From: Podaxis mareebaensis
Lineage: Eukaryota; Basidiomycota; Agaricomycetes; Agaricales; Agaricaceae
Assembly (NCBI GenBank): GCA_018524725.1
Contig: JAEUWP010000547.1
Coordinates: 26,204-90,203, forward strand
DNA length: 64,000 bases
Direction of reading: 5' to 3'
Below the pieces are notes generated by a model that was not told where the DNA came from, searched no databases, and saw only the letters and a program-made list of their open reading frames with translations. Shown here one piece after another: positions 22,307-42,681 of the stretch (positions are counted from its first letter, which is position 1; each line of letters opens with the position of its first letter). The position numbers were made by a program, and so were the translations under genes.

Positions 22307-23628
22307 GATGGAGAGACAACCAGTACATGAGTGGGGCAGTGACAAGAAGAAGAAACACAACCAGGCAAAGACTAGCTCTAAGGAAATCCAGGAAAGCTTC
22401 TGCCAAAGGTTGAAATACATTAGTGCTACTGGGCAGTAAGTGTTTACATATACAGCATTGTACTAGTGTTTTCATGCATTCTATCCCCATATTTTAGTCC
22501 AGCCCTTATACAAACATCTGGGGCTGCAGTTGGCCCTGGTAGATACAGATCAAACAATAAAAATGACCAATAGCAGCTTGTTCAAACTGTGGCAGCAGCC
22601 TTATTGAACCAAGGTATAGACTCTCTTCCACTGACTTGATATACAAGCTGACTTAAAGCCACAGTATACTTGAACTGTGATGTTTCAATGCTCAAACCAC
22701 CTCAGCCTATAACTCACATCCTTAAAAATCCTGAGCTGGGAAGGCTGTCTAATCCCTCAGTCATTGTGGATAGTGAGGGTCATATCCTGGTTTGGTACCT
22801 GCCAGGTTTGCTTTCTGAAAGTCAACAGGTGATGTTAATTGATTGTTTCCTTGCATTCTCTAACTGATTGTCCTATAGAATGAATTGATCACTGCAACAA
22901 AACACCTTGATCCAGTTCTAAAAGGCACAATCAATGGGAAGACCTAGTGAACAGCACCAGATGCATTCATGGATAATGATGGAACTCAGCATATGCAGAA
23001 TAGAGCCCAAATATTCTCCCCTGGATGGTTTCCCTTAGGTCATGGGGTATGGCCAGTTCTCTCATTCCTTACTATTCAAGCCTAACATTTGCAGAGCAAT
23101 CCCAATGTAGTCATCAACACATCAGTCTCAATCCAAAAGCACTTGGACCATAGTGCATGTAAATGGCTTCAAGGTATCTGAAATACAGGAGAATTCCTCA
23201 ATCTTGCCATTGCCTTCACACATCCAGACCTCCATGATGCTGGTGAAGAAGCACTGCAGAAACTCCAGGCCAGGGAACCAACCAAGAAGTATGCAGAAAT
23301 CTGGACTTCTATTTTTTCTGGTATGGCAGTCATCACCAATCAGAAAACTAAAAAGCATCATGACTAACATGGAGTATATGAATGGTATGATCAACTTGTA
23401 TCCATTGGATCCTACAAAACAGCATCTTTTTGCTTGCCTGAGTTGGGAGCAACATTGGATTATGGGCCAGGCACTATAATCCAATTGTGTGGAAATCTCC
23501 TTCAACATCAAGTGAAGTCATGGGGTCAAGGTGACTGTATATGTTATGTACATTTTATTAGGAAGGATGTCTTTCACAGATTAGGCATCTTTCACCCAGA
23601 TTGGTCCAATACTGCAGAATATCTGTAA
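22307..23628 (+). pseudogene. TET/JBP-like 2-oxoglutarate/Fe(II) dioxygenase gene, degraded
   Basis: The C-terminal half reads in one frame to a stop at 23,626. It has IWTSIFSGMAVITNQKTKKH, then HHD (the H-x-D iron ligands), YEWYDQLVSIGSY, LPELGATLDYGPGTIIQLCG, LLQHQV (distal His) and GDCICYVHFIRKDVFHRLGI. The order H-x-D...H...R and the (ER)ICYxHFMR signature match the fungal TET/JBP family, which oxidises 5-methylcytosine or related DNA bases and is repeatedly associated with transposons in mushrooms. Here the Arg expected to bind 2-oxoglutarate is Cys (TGT, from CGT). The upstream part has PITHILKNPELGRLSNPSVI and ILVWYLPGLLS, then a GTGATG...CTATAG intron (22,829-22,878). A lysine-rich opening (MERQPVHEWGSDKKKKHNQA, 22,307) is probably the N-terminus. 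About six internal stops make it inactive. Confidence 0.6.
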
Positions 23629-23649
23629 TTATTGATTCTGATCTGGTAG

Positions 23650-24144
23650 GTAGTCTTCCAGTTTTAGTGGTTTCATTGTATGCCCTTCATCATCACCAAA
23701 GTCACTCCTTTATGCCCTCATCCCTATCATAGTCTGAATACACATAATGTTGACCTTTCATCTTGAGACCAAGCTTGTGAATGGAACTTTCTGAAAATCC
23801 CATGTGCAGAACATACACAGCAAGTGCACACAGAACTTTCAGAAAATCCTACACACAGAACATACACAGTAAGTATGCATGGAACTTTCAGAAAATCCTG
23901 TGCAAAATATTTATAATTCTGCACATGAATTTTGTACACATAACTTCTTCTAGGAAGGGTTACTGTTGCACATGGGATTTTGAAAATCCCATGCATGTGG
24001 TTTTCCCCCCCACAAGACAAGGTAATAACTAGATTCTGTAAACTACTGAGTATACTTTATGTCTAGGCAATATGTAAATACTGTGCAAGCACATTATTAA
24101 GTTCCATGGGGGCCAAATCTTTTTTAGGCCAATGGCCCATCATA
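23650..24144 (-). repeat. Right long terminal inverted repeat of inner element
   Basis: Complement of the left repeat, about 140 bp shorter because it has three instead of six copies of the 49-bp unit. It is the better preserved end for the AAGCTTGGTCTCAAGATGAA landmark and the AGGGATGAGGGCATAAAGGA segment near the inner border, which is approximate. Confidence 0.8.
23783..23910 (-). repeat. 49-bp tandem repeat, about three units, in right inverted repeat
   Basis: Same unit as the left array in opposite orientation: GGAACTTTCTGAAAATCCCA and two further copies of the ...CTTTCAGAAAATCC... core. The copy-number difference (six against three) accounts for the length difference of the two inverted repeats. 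Confidence 0.75.
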
Positions 24145-24150
24145 ATAGGC
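24145..24150. repeat. Right 6-bp target-site duplication (ATAGGC) of inner element
   Basis: Matches positions 10589-10594 exactly and abuts the last base of the right terminal inverted repeat (24144). Confidence 0.8.
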
Positions 24151-24428
24151 AAGTCACCTGCAGCTTCCCACAACTTCTTTACTGTGAGTTGCTGCACTTC
24201 ATCAGGGGTATCAACTTGCTTTGTCAGAGACTCCTTGAACAGAGCAACAATACAAGTTTCTTCCACAAGGTTGCTCTCATTATCAAGCCATTCTTCATCT
24301 GCAGTTGTAATTTTTTCACCTCTGGACAACCAGGACCTGAGGGAAGTCTTCCAAGCTGATACCTGGTGTTTAAGAACACATAGGCTCTTTTCCAATGTCT
24401 CAAGAAGGGTGGCTGGCTTGGGTGGCAT
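24145..24428 (-). pseudogene. N-terminal part of outer transposon ORF, interrupted by the inner element
   Basis: It starts MPPKPATLLETLEKSLCVLK (ATG 24428) and continues through RGEKITTADEEWLDNESNLV to KKLWEAAGDLP. At that point the inner element begins. The frame runs on into the inner element as a chimeric tail (MMGHWPKKDLAP...) to a stop at 24,063. Joining P at 24,145-24,150 to the sequence left of 10,589 gives GDLPMTVGKKQKR with no frame change, so the insertion is clean. The start at MPPKP is preferred over the upstream MSTMV because related proteins begin there. Confidence 0.6.
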
Positions 24429-24745
24429 GAGGTAGGCAGTCACAAAAAAACACTCTGACACATTTTTTTCTTTCTTTTGGCTGCTCAGTACCATTGTTGA
24501 CATATGAGACTTGCTGTGTTGGATGTGAAGATCATGCTATTGGTCATATTTTGATATAAATCTATTGTATTATGTCATGGGTGCTATGGGTTTTTGGCCC
24601 AGATGACCTATGGGTTATGGGGTATAGTAAAGTTATGGGTTATGGGTGTAGAACCCCCATGTACCAACTCAGTGGAAGGAAAAAGCTATGGGTTACTGGA
24701 GAGTATAGGTTATTAGAGATATGGGTTAAGAGAGAGGTGACTGTA

Positions 24746-26015
24746 CACAACTGGCACCAGCCTCCACCAATCCTTCAACTAGTGCATTGGTGGTCAGGTT
24801 GGGGTTAGTTTTGGGCACATCAGGTCCTGGCAGGGCAGGACTGTCCTGCCCTCAGGGTCTAGCAATGTGTGCTTGGCCTGCTGGATATTGAGTAGTAGGT
24901 GGACAGTCTAGACGTCCACTAACATGTATCCCAATAAGTATTTGAATACACCAATGCTCAGAGGAGCAGTTTTTCCAAGCTCTATACCTCAAATATTCTG
25001 CAGAATTTTCTTGCATGAGTTCAGCTCCCCATGGTGGGTTGTTCAAGGTATATCCAAAGTCAACCTTCGGCTGCTCAAGCAGTTGAGGAATTGGTGCCTT
25101 AGCACAGGCACAGATCTAAAGCCATCCCTAGTTTTCTTGTTATATCATTCGTAGTTCCAGCTCTTCACATTTCTTAGAGAATTACCACTATGCAAGCTAC
25201 AAGTAGCACTGGTATGTATTATGTACAGTGTCATATAGGACCATACTGACTTGTGACTGTATCGGATGAAGTTATTATCATCAATGACAATCCACTGTTG
25301 TTCCCAAAAGACTTCACTTGATACCAAGTCACACCACAGCTCAGTGTCAAGACCACTATTCACATAGATGAATTTTAAGCCCTCGTTCAGTAGTACATCC
25401 ATTATTCTCATGTAGTAGATGTTTGTTTATAGATAACTTCAGCAATTACCTAAGAATTACATGAAGGGGCAGCTCGCAAACATGAGGTGTCTGGGGATAT
25501 TCAGTTCATACAGGAGGCTCATTCAGGAGACGTTGCGGGAAAGCGGCGGTTCAGCGCCAGTCCTTACCGACCGCCGGAGCAACAACGGGAACCACCCCGT
25601 TATCAGCCGTTATATCTCCTGCGCTTGTTCGGATCCCCTTCACTTCCGAACCTTTCTTTTCGATTCTGGTATATACCCTTTCTCGTTGACATGTTCCAAA
25701 AAGTTTTTTGGCTTTCAAAGTATTGGAGAAAGTCGTACAGATCTCGGGGGATGCAACGCCTATAGGGATAATCCGCGTTTTTGGAGAGACCTGGCACCAG
25801 GCGCTTGAGCACGGGAATTTGAACCTCGGGCATCTCACCGACCGTAGAGTATTAGTCGCAGCAAAACAAGATACAACAGAGGATGGCCATTTAACAACCC
25901 TAACAAGGTCATGCCGCATGCGGTCCTTATCAATCTATCAATATCAGGCGAACAACCATACTTTCACTGTCCCCTTCCCGCACCCCCCAATCCCAGAACC
26001 CTATCCGCTTTTTGA
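24746..26015. other. Right flank of the transposon and NLR upstream region
   Basis: 24,746-25,400 is CpG-poor and probably also transposon-derived. Minus-strand open frames (24,852-25,046 and 25,145-25,411) show no domain I recognise. From about 25,450 CpG rises sharply. The 25,460-25,920 segment has overlapping open frames on both strands (for example MSGDIQFIQEAHSGDVAGKR) but none looks like a known family; it may hold the promoter or a first exon of the next gene. Confidence 0.4.
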
Positions 26016-28468
26016 ATGAAAAAAATAAACCGCATCCTTTCGAATACTATATCACGGCGCCTAGGTACCCCATCACAGGCCTTACGAAATGAGACCCGCC
26101 GTGGCTTTTTCTCTTATGCACATGATTTCTCAATTCGAGGGGCGCTCATGATAGATCAACTCATTATCAACGAACAGGAACTGTTTGCTGGTAAGCCTTC
26201 CATCACCGTAGCCACAGTGTAAATTAAGTGAACCGGCATTGGAGCTCTAAGCTGGCTCCGTATTCATACAATGCAAGGAGTTGAATATCACTCACAAGAA
26301 CGTGACCCTCCTCCACGTTGCCACCCAGATACCCGTCCAGAACTCATTACCATGGTCCTGGATTGGTTGTGCAATGCAAATTCAAAACAGAGGCTTCTAT
26401 GGCTTTGTGGACCCCCGGGTGTCGGAAAATCTGCGATTGCGCAGAGTCTTGCGGAGCTTGAAGCGGCGCGGAAGGGTGCTACTATTTTCTTTTCTTGGTC
26501 GCCTCCAATTTCGGTTGATTCCCGCCCTCGCGGTGGAGAACCCGCGCGAGTGTGGACCACGATCTCCTACCGTTTGGCTACCAACGAACCATCTTATCTT
26601 GCTTATGTACAACGGGAGATCCGTCGAGACCCGAAACTGGTAGAGCAGAGCATGGAACACCAATTTCGTGTGTTGATCACCGAACCAATTGGTCGGAAAC
26701 GATTGGTTAAGCCCAGGGCCTCCCCTCACTTTACCCCTATCATTCTAGACGGCTTGGATCAATTTTGTGATCCCGATTTGCAAGAGCTGGTCATCCGACT
26801 CATCCTCGACTTTATTCGCACATACCCCGAAGCACCTGTCGCCTGGATCCTCACAAGCCGCCCGGAAAGATACCTGGCGCAGATGCTTGATGATTGTCGA
26901 TGCCTCGGAGAGTCCTTCAACATGGTACCTATCGGTGTCAATACCGAGGATTCTCGTAGAGACGTTCAAAATTTCTTGAAAAGCCGATTCAAAGCCATCC
27001 AACGGAGGTATGAAGTTGTCGAACCATCGCCATGGCCCATAGAAAACGACTTCAGCCGCCTCCTTGTCGCGGTATCTGGCCTTTTCATCTTCGCCTGTGC
27101 CATTGCGTCCTTCGTCGGAGATCGTGAGGTCGCTAACCCTGTGGGCCAGTTCAATGTCGTCCTCCCATTGATAACCTCCACTCCGTCAAATACCCCCCTT
27201 CAAGAGAACGCTAATCCTCTTGACTCGGTTCACAAGATCTATACGCAAATTCTACAAAGGATGTCCACCAAGGACTATTGCATAACCAGAAGGATACTTG
27301 GATTCTTCCTATTGCCCAATGGTTTCGGTCATTGGGCTCGAGATTCTACCCCGTTCTGGACCTTGTGTAATATCCTCAATATTGATCAGCACACCGCATA
27401 TGCCTCACTGTCCAAACTCCACTCGCTCCTTGAAATTCCAAGGCACCATGATGCCATTTCCTCCCCGGTCCGATTCTTTCATCCTTCCTTTGCCGATTAC
27501 CTTACCAACCGTTCAGCCTCCAAAGACTTCTGGATTGACACTAGGGAGATTGTAGCAGACGTATGGCAATGTCACTTCCGTGCACTTCAAGAAATATATA
27601 CTGCCGGTGCGCCCTGGATAATTTCGCAAGGCTATGTTTTCGCTTACAGATTCCATATACGATCCCACAGACCATTCGACCCCTCAACCCTCAAATATAC
27701 GTCTGGCTTGGCCATCATCTCCTGAGAAAAACCGAGAATTCCGGAATGACTTTTGGGAAAATGCTAGACGAGTGTTTTTGCACCACCTTCTACCTTGTCC
27801 TCGTAGCCGCTGTACATTTGGGATTCACTACAACGACCTTTCCAACGCTGAAAGTCCCACCAAGCTGATCGATGTCCTACGAGAAATGCACTTTAACCGA
27901 CTTGTCGAGTGTTACGTGTTTCCCGATGTTCCCTACCGTTTTCTTGCTTTTCTGGACTGGCTCGTGCAGGATGTGAGTACATTTTGGCGCGTTTTTGATT
28001 AACACTGAGTTTTATGTTTGTCGTAGGGACACACCCTCCTCCAAGAACACGGCCTCCTACGTGAACTCGAGTTCACAGGTCCAGAACGATTAGCGTGGCT
28101 CGATAGTAAGGAACCGTCGTTCAAAGTCCAGGTTGCGCACTCAGATGATGGCGGCTGTATCATTGAGTTCACAGCTTACACAGATCGGGTCTTGGCCAAT
28201 CCAGTGGGTATTTGACAGCCTTCTCCCCCTGAAACTTATTACTAGCGTGCAAATACAGGATCAGATTGACCCTAGTCGACTCTTCTCCACAGGGGAACGA
28301 CCGTTGCCGCTCAGTCAGCTTCAGAGCGATCTCATGGAGCACCGCGACGGCTTCGCCATCGCTTTCGTGGTGGGGTCAGAGATGGCAGGACGATGTGTAT
28401 TATTGATGGATACATCGCAGGAGCACCACACCTTTTACTATGTGCTACCTTACAAAACCGTGGGTTAG
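26016..28468 (+). CDS. NACHT-domain NLR-like protein
   Basis: The N-terminal exon encodes FFSYAHDFSIRGALMIDQLI, the short leader typical of mushroom NLR-like proteins. A GTAAGC donor at about 26,191 joins to CTCTAAGCTGGCTC, giving LSWLRIHTMQGVEYHSQERD and then PPPRCHPDTRPELI. The NACHT P-loop is LWLCGPPGVGKSAIAQSLAE (Walker A), with PIILDGLDQF (Walker B) and WILTSRPERYL (sensor). After 27,627 a GTGCGC...TTACAG intron leads to DSIYDPTDHSTPQPSNIRLA. A GTGAGT intron follows LVQD, and a last GTGGGT...ATACAG intron leads to DQIDPSRLFSTGERPLPLSQ, ending PYKTVG-stop at 28,468. NACHT ATPases oligomerise to signal in self/non-self recognition and cell death. No WD, ankyrin or TPR repeats are seen, so this may be a short NLR. 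The start codon is tentative: the leader may be joined to an upstream exon. Confidence 0.8.
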
Positions 28469-28646
28469 AACGTCGACTGGGGAGTGATACTATTATGCGC
28501 GGTCTATTAGCTACATATCAGTGATGTACATATTCCTTATTATGTACCATTCTTCACTCTACTATAATGGGCGAAAACAGAGATCAACGTTAATTGAATT
28601 GACACATGTTATTAACAAATTCGCCGAAACCTCAGCAGAGATAGCA

Positions 28647-30097
28647 TTAGGCGGTTTCAAAACCTAATATTTGCCATGAGGTTGCCCTATCTGGGAACTC
28701 CTTACAATACTCCTTCACCCGCTCCTTCGTTAGCTCTTGAAACTCCTCGCTGAAGAGTTCACGATTTGTCCAGGGCCGAGTCTGCTGCAACTCCTTCATC
28801 ATCCCCTGCATCGCCAAGAGTCGTCGAACATCAGCCGCATCCTGACTTTGTTTGCGTTGTTTATGTTTCTCTGGCGCGGCGCGGTGGTCTGTCCAGCCCT
28901 GAAGCTTGTGGAGAAGTAGTAAAGAGAAGGGGACGAGCGGTATACCGGAGATGAACGTGAGATGGTTGCGAGGAAAAGGTGAGGCAATGTTAGTAGCGAG
29001 AGGAGCCAAGGAAGCGCCAGGAGTGATGGGGACAGGCGCAGGCGTGCTAGTACTACTACTAGACGCAGAGCTGCTGTCGGAAGTTCCAGGGAAGGAAGAA
29101 GAGGGTAAAGGGATGTTTGGAAGGTGCATGGTGCCGGGTATGAGGATGTCGACTTTACATTCGGGCCCAAGGTATTCGGAACGGTAGTAGAGGATACGAT
29201 ACGTCGCTTCTGGGTCTCGTGGGAGTTTGAGATAGAAGTGGCGAGGATTGGTGTCGAGCATGAGGGTTTTGATTTGTTCAGCTGTGAGAAGAGGCGTCTC
29301 TGGGTCTGATGATGGTGGTTGCAAGATGAGGAGATCGACGTCCTGGGCACGATATGGCCATTCGTAAGGCTCTCGTGATAGAAGAGACATGATGTACTCA
29401 CTTTGGGATATCGGAAATGGCCATATAGTCTGCAGGCGAGGCTTCCAAATGCTGCGCACGAGATGCCATGCTGGCGTAGAGCGGCTATGGTGGCCTCTGC
29501 AGCTGCAAGCACGAGTTGAAAATGTTCCTCCCTCTTCTTCGCCCTTTCTTTCAGTTTGCGTTCATGTTTAGCGGCCTTTATAACTTTCTTCTCCTCGGCT
29601 GTGAGGGTTTCGTCAGTTTTCTCTTTCTCCTTCTCCTCAACGTCAGCATCAGACTCGGGTTCATCATCCATTCGGGCTTTAGATTGGGGTAGCAGCGTTG
29701 GGGAGACGTGGGTCTGGAGCTCCTGCGGAAGTTGAACTGGAGATCCACCAGAATTTGAGGGCAGAGGTTGTGTAATTGTGGTCGTGGGGTTCCTCCCTTT
29801 CGCGCTCTTCTTCCGGTGTCTCCTCCTCCACTGCCTCTTCTCGTTTGTCGTCGTTGTACCTGTGGTCGACGTAACCTTGATAACAGGAGCCACGCTCATA
29901 GGTGTTGATGCAGATGGCTGAGTGGAACTAGGTCCTTCGGTAGGAACACTGCTACCAGCATCTGGTTGGGTACTTGGTATGCGAGCGCCACGGTTTCGCG
30001 TTTGACGTTTGCGAAAGCGCGGTTTCCGTGAAGCAGAGAATTGTGGTTGATTTACTACTGTCGAAGGCAGTGTAGAGGTTTGAGCTATCGTGGACAT
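28647..30097 (-). CDS. Nucleotidyltransferase-fold-like protein with disordered N-terminus
   Basis: The N-terminal 160 residues are disordered and Ser/Thr/Pro-rich with basic clusters (RKPRFRKRQTRNRGARIPST, KRQWRRRHRKKSAKGR). A charged coiled coil, EEKKVIKAAKHERKLKERAK, follows. Then ISCAAFGSLACRLYGHFRYP, a GTGAGT...CAG intron (about 29,402-29,342) and DVDLLILQPPSSDPETPL give a G-S-x-A-C...Y-G...P-x-D-V-D pattern. This resembles the GS...DxD signature of nucleotidyltransferases and is widespread in unnamed mushroom proteins. The second exon adds DPEATYRILYYRSEYLGPEC and a low-complexity Ser stretch, then VRRLLAMQGMMKELQQTRPW. The start at 30,097 (MSTIAQTSTL) is preferred, though a frame open to 30,241 allows a longer form. 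Whether it still transfers nucleotides is unknown. It converges on the NLR gene, 178 bp apart. Confidence 0.6.
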
Positions 30098-30690
30098 GGC
30101 TGGAGTACAGGTGGTTGCTGGTTGTGAGGTGGACGTAGTCAATATATGAACATGGGCGGTGTTCGGATGTTTTGATATTTTTGGAATATTAATAGCAACA
30201 AGTGTCACAGCTCGATCATCACGCGGTTGGTGCCTGATCAAGGTCCTGCAGTCCTGTTCGAGAGCCTTGGTCTTAGAGACTGGATCTGTACCATGCCTAC
30301 GTCAAATGTGGACAAGTGAGAGAGAGGGAGGGCCCGCTTGTTCGAGGAAAAATTTTCCAACGAGCGGAGAAAAGCCTCATCTCAGGATAAAAGTTCTTGT
30401 GATGATCATTTGTGCCGGTCGTAGTTTGATCTGAAGGATTTGGTGGCCAAACCCATATGCGTAGTGTAGCAACGTACTGAGCACTCACTACAGCAATAAA
30501 AACCTATTTGTTGTGTCGTGACCTAGATACGCGCGTCAGTCGAGATATTTGTCCAGCTGGGTAACGTAACACCCGCCGTCAAGCTTCAAGCGGAAGAAAA
30601 ACGAAACAGCAGAATCTTATCTTGGTTACTACTTTAACCTTCAAACAAGGTTGTCATTTGGACGAACAATCCTTCTGTTCTACAGAGAGG
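30098..30690. promoter_or_regulatory. Divergent intergenic region
   Basis: This segment of about 590 bp separates the minus-strand nucleotidyltransferase-like gene from the plus-strand gene at 30,691 and must hold both promoters. No clear TATA box or other motif stands out, and no further gene is seen. Confidence 0.4.
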
Positions 30691-31688
30691 ATGAAAGACT
30701 CTGTGAAACACAGGCAATACTCGCTCAGGTCGCAGTCAAGAGCGTCATCAGCGCTCACTTCGTTAAGCAGTTCATCGTCATCCAACAGGACTGATGCGCG
30801 GCCTGCTTACCAGAGGCAACGGTATGTTGTTATGCTTGATGCATGTCCGAACACAGCACCTGACTGAATGCCAACTCTACAGAGATCTCGCTGGGTCAGT
30901 TGATCCTGACACACCGGGTAATACAAGAAGGCGTGCACCTGCTAATCTTGAACAACGTCGTCAAGTCAGATACCTGACACGCCACCATCCTCACCTCAAC
31001 CCCAATCAAATAGCCAAGATCGTTGGTTGCGCGTATTCGGCCGTCGCTAAGATATTTGCAAATACGTATGGTGGAGGAGACACTGAACCCGATGCACCAC
31101 CTAAGGATAAGGCCTTCCTGCGGAAATATAGGGTGCGCGATGAGAACGTGAGTGGCTGATGCTTGCAGAAAACGAAGGGCTGAATGAGGTTTAGGAACGA
31201 GTAGGGGTGGCCGTATCGGTAGAACACGAGACGGACTCGGACGATGATCGCCCAATTGGTAGGGATATTGATGCACCGAACGTCAGCGAGGTACCCAAGG
31301 AGATGGTGAGTCAACATTTGGGTGCTGGATCTGCATGAGTTTCTTATGTGACTAGCATCTACCCCCAGTCTCACTGGTAATTGCCGAGGAACACACTGTA
31401 CATGAATCAAACCAGGCAGATATGGAGTGGGTCTCCAGGTTCTTCAACAGCCAAAGTATAGGTGGTCTAAAGCTCCCTACACACGTTATCAGGGAAATGG
31501 TAGCGGCAGGATTCAAGAAATACACGGTCCTGCATATGATGAGAACATATACTCACAAGTTGGAGGTGGCAAATTATTTGGCAACCGTACTCCGTGTCAC
31601 GCAGCTTGAACGAGATGTCATAGCAGGATTGATAGTAGAACGTAGGGGTTGGTTTTTCCACGAGTTGAAACAAGAGGAGGCTGAATAA
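30691..31688 (+). CDS. Small protein with HTH-like segment, unknown function
   Basis: Four exons (30691-30821, 30883-31147, 31195-31305, 31356-31688) join in frame to 279 aa; all junctions are GT-AG. Exon 1 is Ser-rich (SLRSQSRASSALTSLSSSSS). Exon 2 encodes RRAPANLEQRRQVRYLTRHH and PHLNPNQIAKIVGCAYSAVA, a helix-turn-helix-like pattern (Q-I-A-K-I-V-G-C-...-V-A-K-I-F). Exon 3 is acidic (SVEHETDSDDDRPIGRDIDA). Exon 4 is helical (MEWVSRFFNSQSIGGLKLPT, EVANYLATVLRVTQLERDVI) and ends KQEEAE. The HTH suggests DNA binding, but this is inferred from sequence pattern and I do not recognise the family. The clean exon structure argues for a real host gene. Confidence 0.65.
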
Positions 31689-31857
31689 ATATTGTGCTTG
31701 GGGCTTGAAGCCTGAAGCCTAAATACGACTTGACGGATGTTCATAAAGTGCACAGGAAAGCGAAAGGCAATCAAATTGCGACGATCTTATGACATATGCG
31801 TACATGTTGAGTAGAATAGCAGTATCCATAAACCATCGCTCGTGAGGCGCGCAACCA

Positions 31858-42681
<10,824 letters not shown>

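Larger units (their letters stand above)
10595..24144. mobile_element. 13.55-kb inner element: long inverted repeats, DDE integrase gene, TET/JBP-like and BTB genes
   Basis: The element is bounded by inverted repeats starting TATGGTGGGCCATTGGCC (left) and TATGATGGGCCATTGGCC (right, complement), with a 6-bp ATAGGC duplication. In order it contains the left inverted repeat (to about 11,230) and a partner gene of unknown role (-). A DDE integrase-core gene (-), a BTB gene (+), an unrecognised minus-strand ORF and palindrome satellite arrays follow. The last parts are a TET/JBP-like dioxygenase gene (+) and the right inverted repeat (from about 23,650). Integrase-type catalysis, a 6-bp duplication and long inverted repeats recall Polinton/Maverick elements, but I see no DNA polymerase B, ATPase or protease and the terminus differs. 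Every gene has stops and the DNA is nearly CpG-free, so the copy is old and inactive. Confidence 0.7.
9986..24743 (-). mobile_element. Outer DNA transposon, pogo/Tigger-like (TA target site), split by a giant insertion
   Basis: The two ends are inverted repeats identical over 24 bp, beginning CAGTCACCTCTCTCTTAACC (9986 onwards, and its complement ending at 24743). Both are flanked by TA (9984-9985 and 24744-24745). CAGT-type termini with a TA duplication are characteristic of the Tc1/mariner-pogo superfamily. Subterminal copies of ATGGGTTAT lie inside both ends. Without the 13.55-kb inner element and its 6-bp duplication the outer element would be about 1.2 kb. That is too short for a full transposase, so it was probably an internally deleted, non-autonomous copy. 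The single ORF runs on the minus strand and is described in two separate entries. Confidence 0.8.

Noticed and set aside
10595..24144. Polinton/Maverick virus-like element
   Set aside because: The 6-bp duplication, long inverted repeats and integrase fit, but no DNA polymerase B, packaging ATPase, protease or capsid gene is visible and the terminal bases differ. Kept only as a distant possibility.
10595..24144. Starship-type giant element or Helitron
   Set aside because: No DUF3435 tyrosine recombinase at an end, no Rep/helicase gene, and the ends are long inverted repeats with a target duplication, which Helitrons lack.
10595..24144. KDZ transposon, because of the TET/JBP-like gene
   Set aside because: No KDZ transposase motifs were found in any frame; the only recognisable catalytic gene is the integrase-core family. 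A KDZ origin of the dioxygenase gene alone remains possible.
25800..25850. tRNA-like GAATTTGAACCTCGGGC stretch
   Set aside because: It resembles a reversed B box, but no matching A box, acceptor stem or anticodon arm could be built around it.
25461..25919. Gene on either strand upstream of the NLR
   Set aside because: Frames on both strands are open, but none has a recognisable domain or convincing splice sites.
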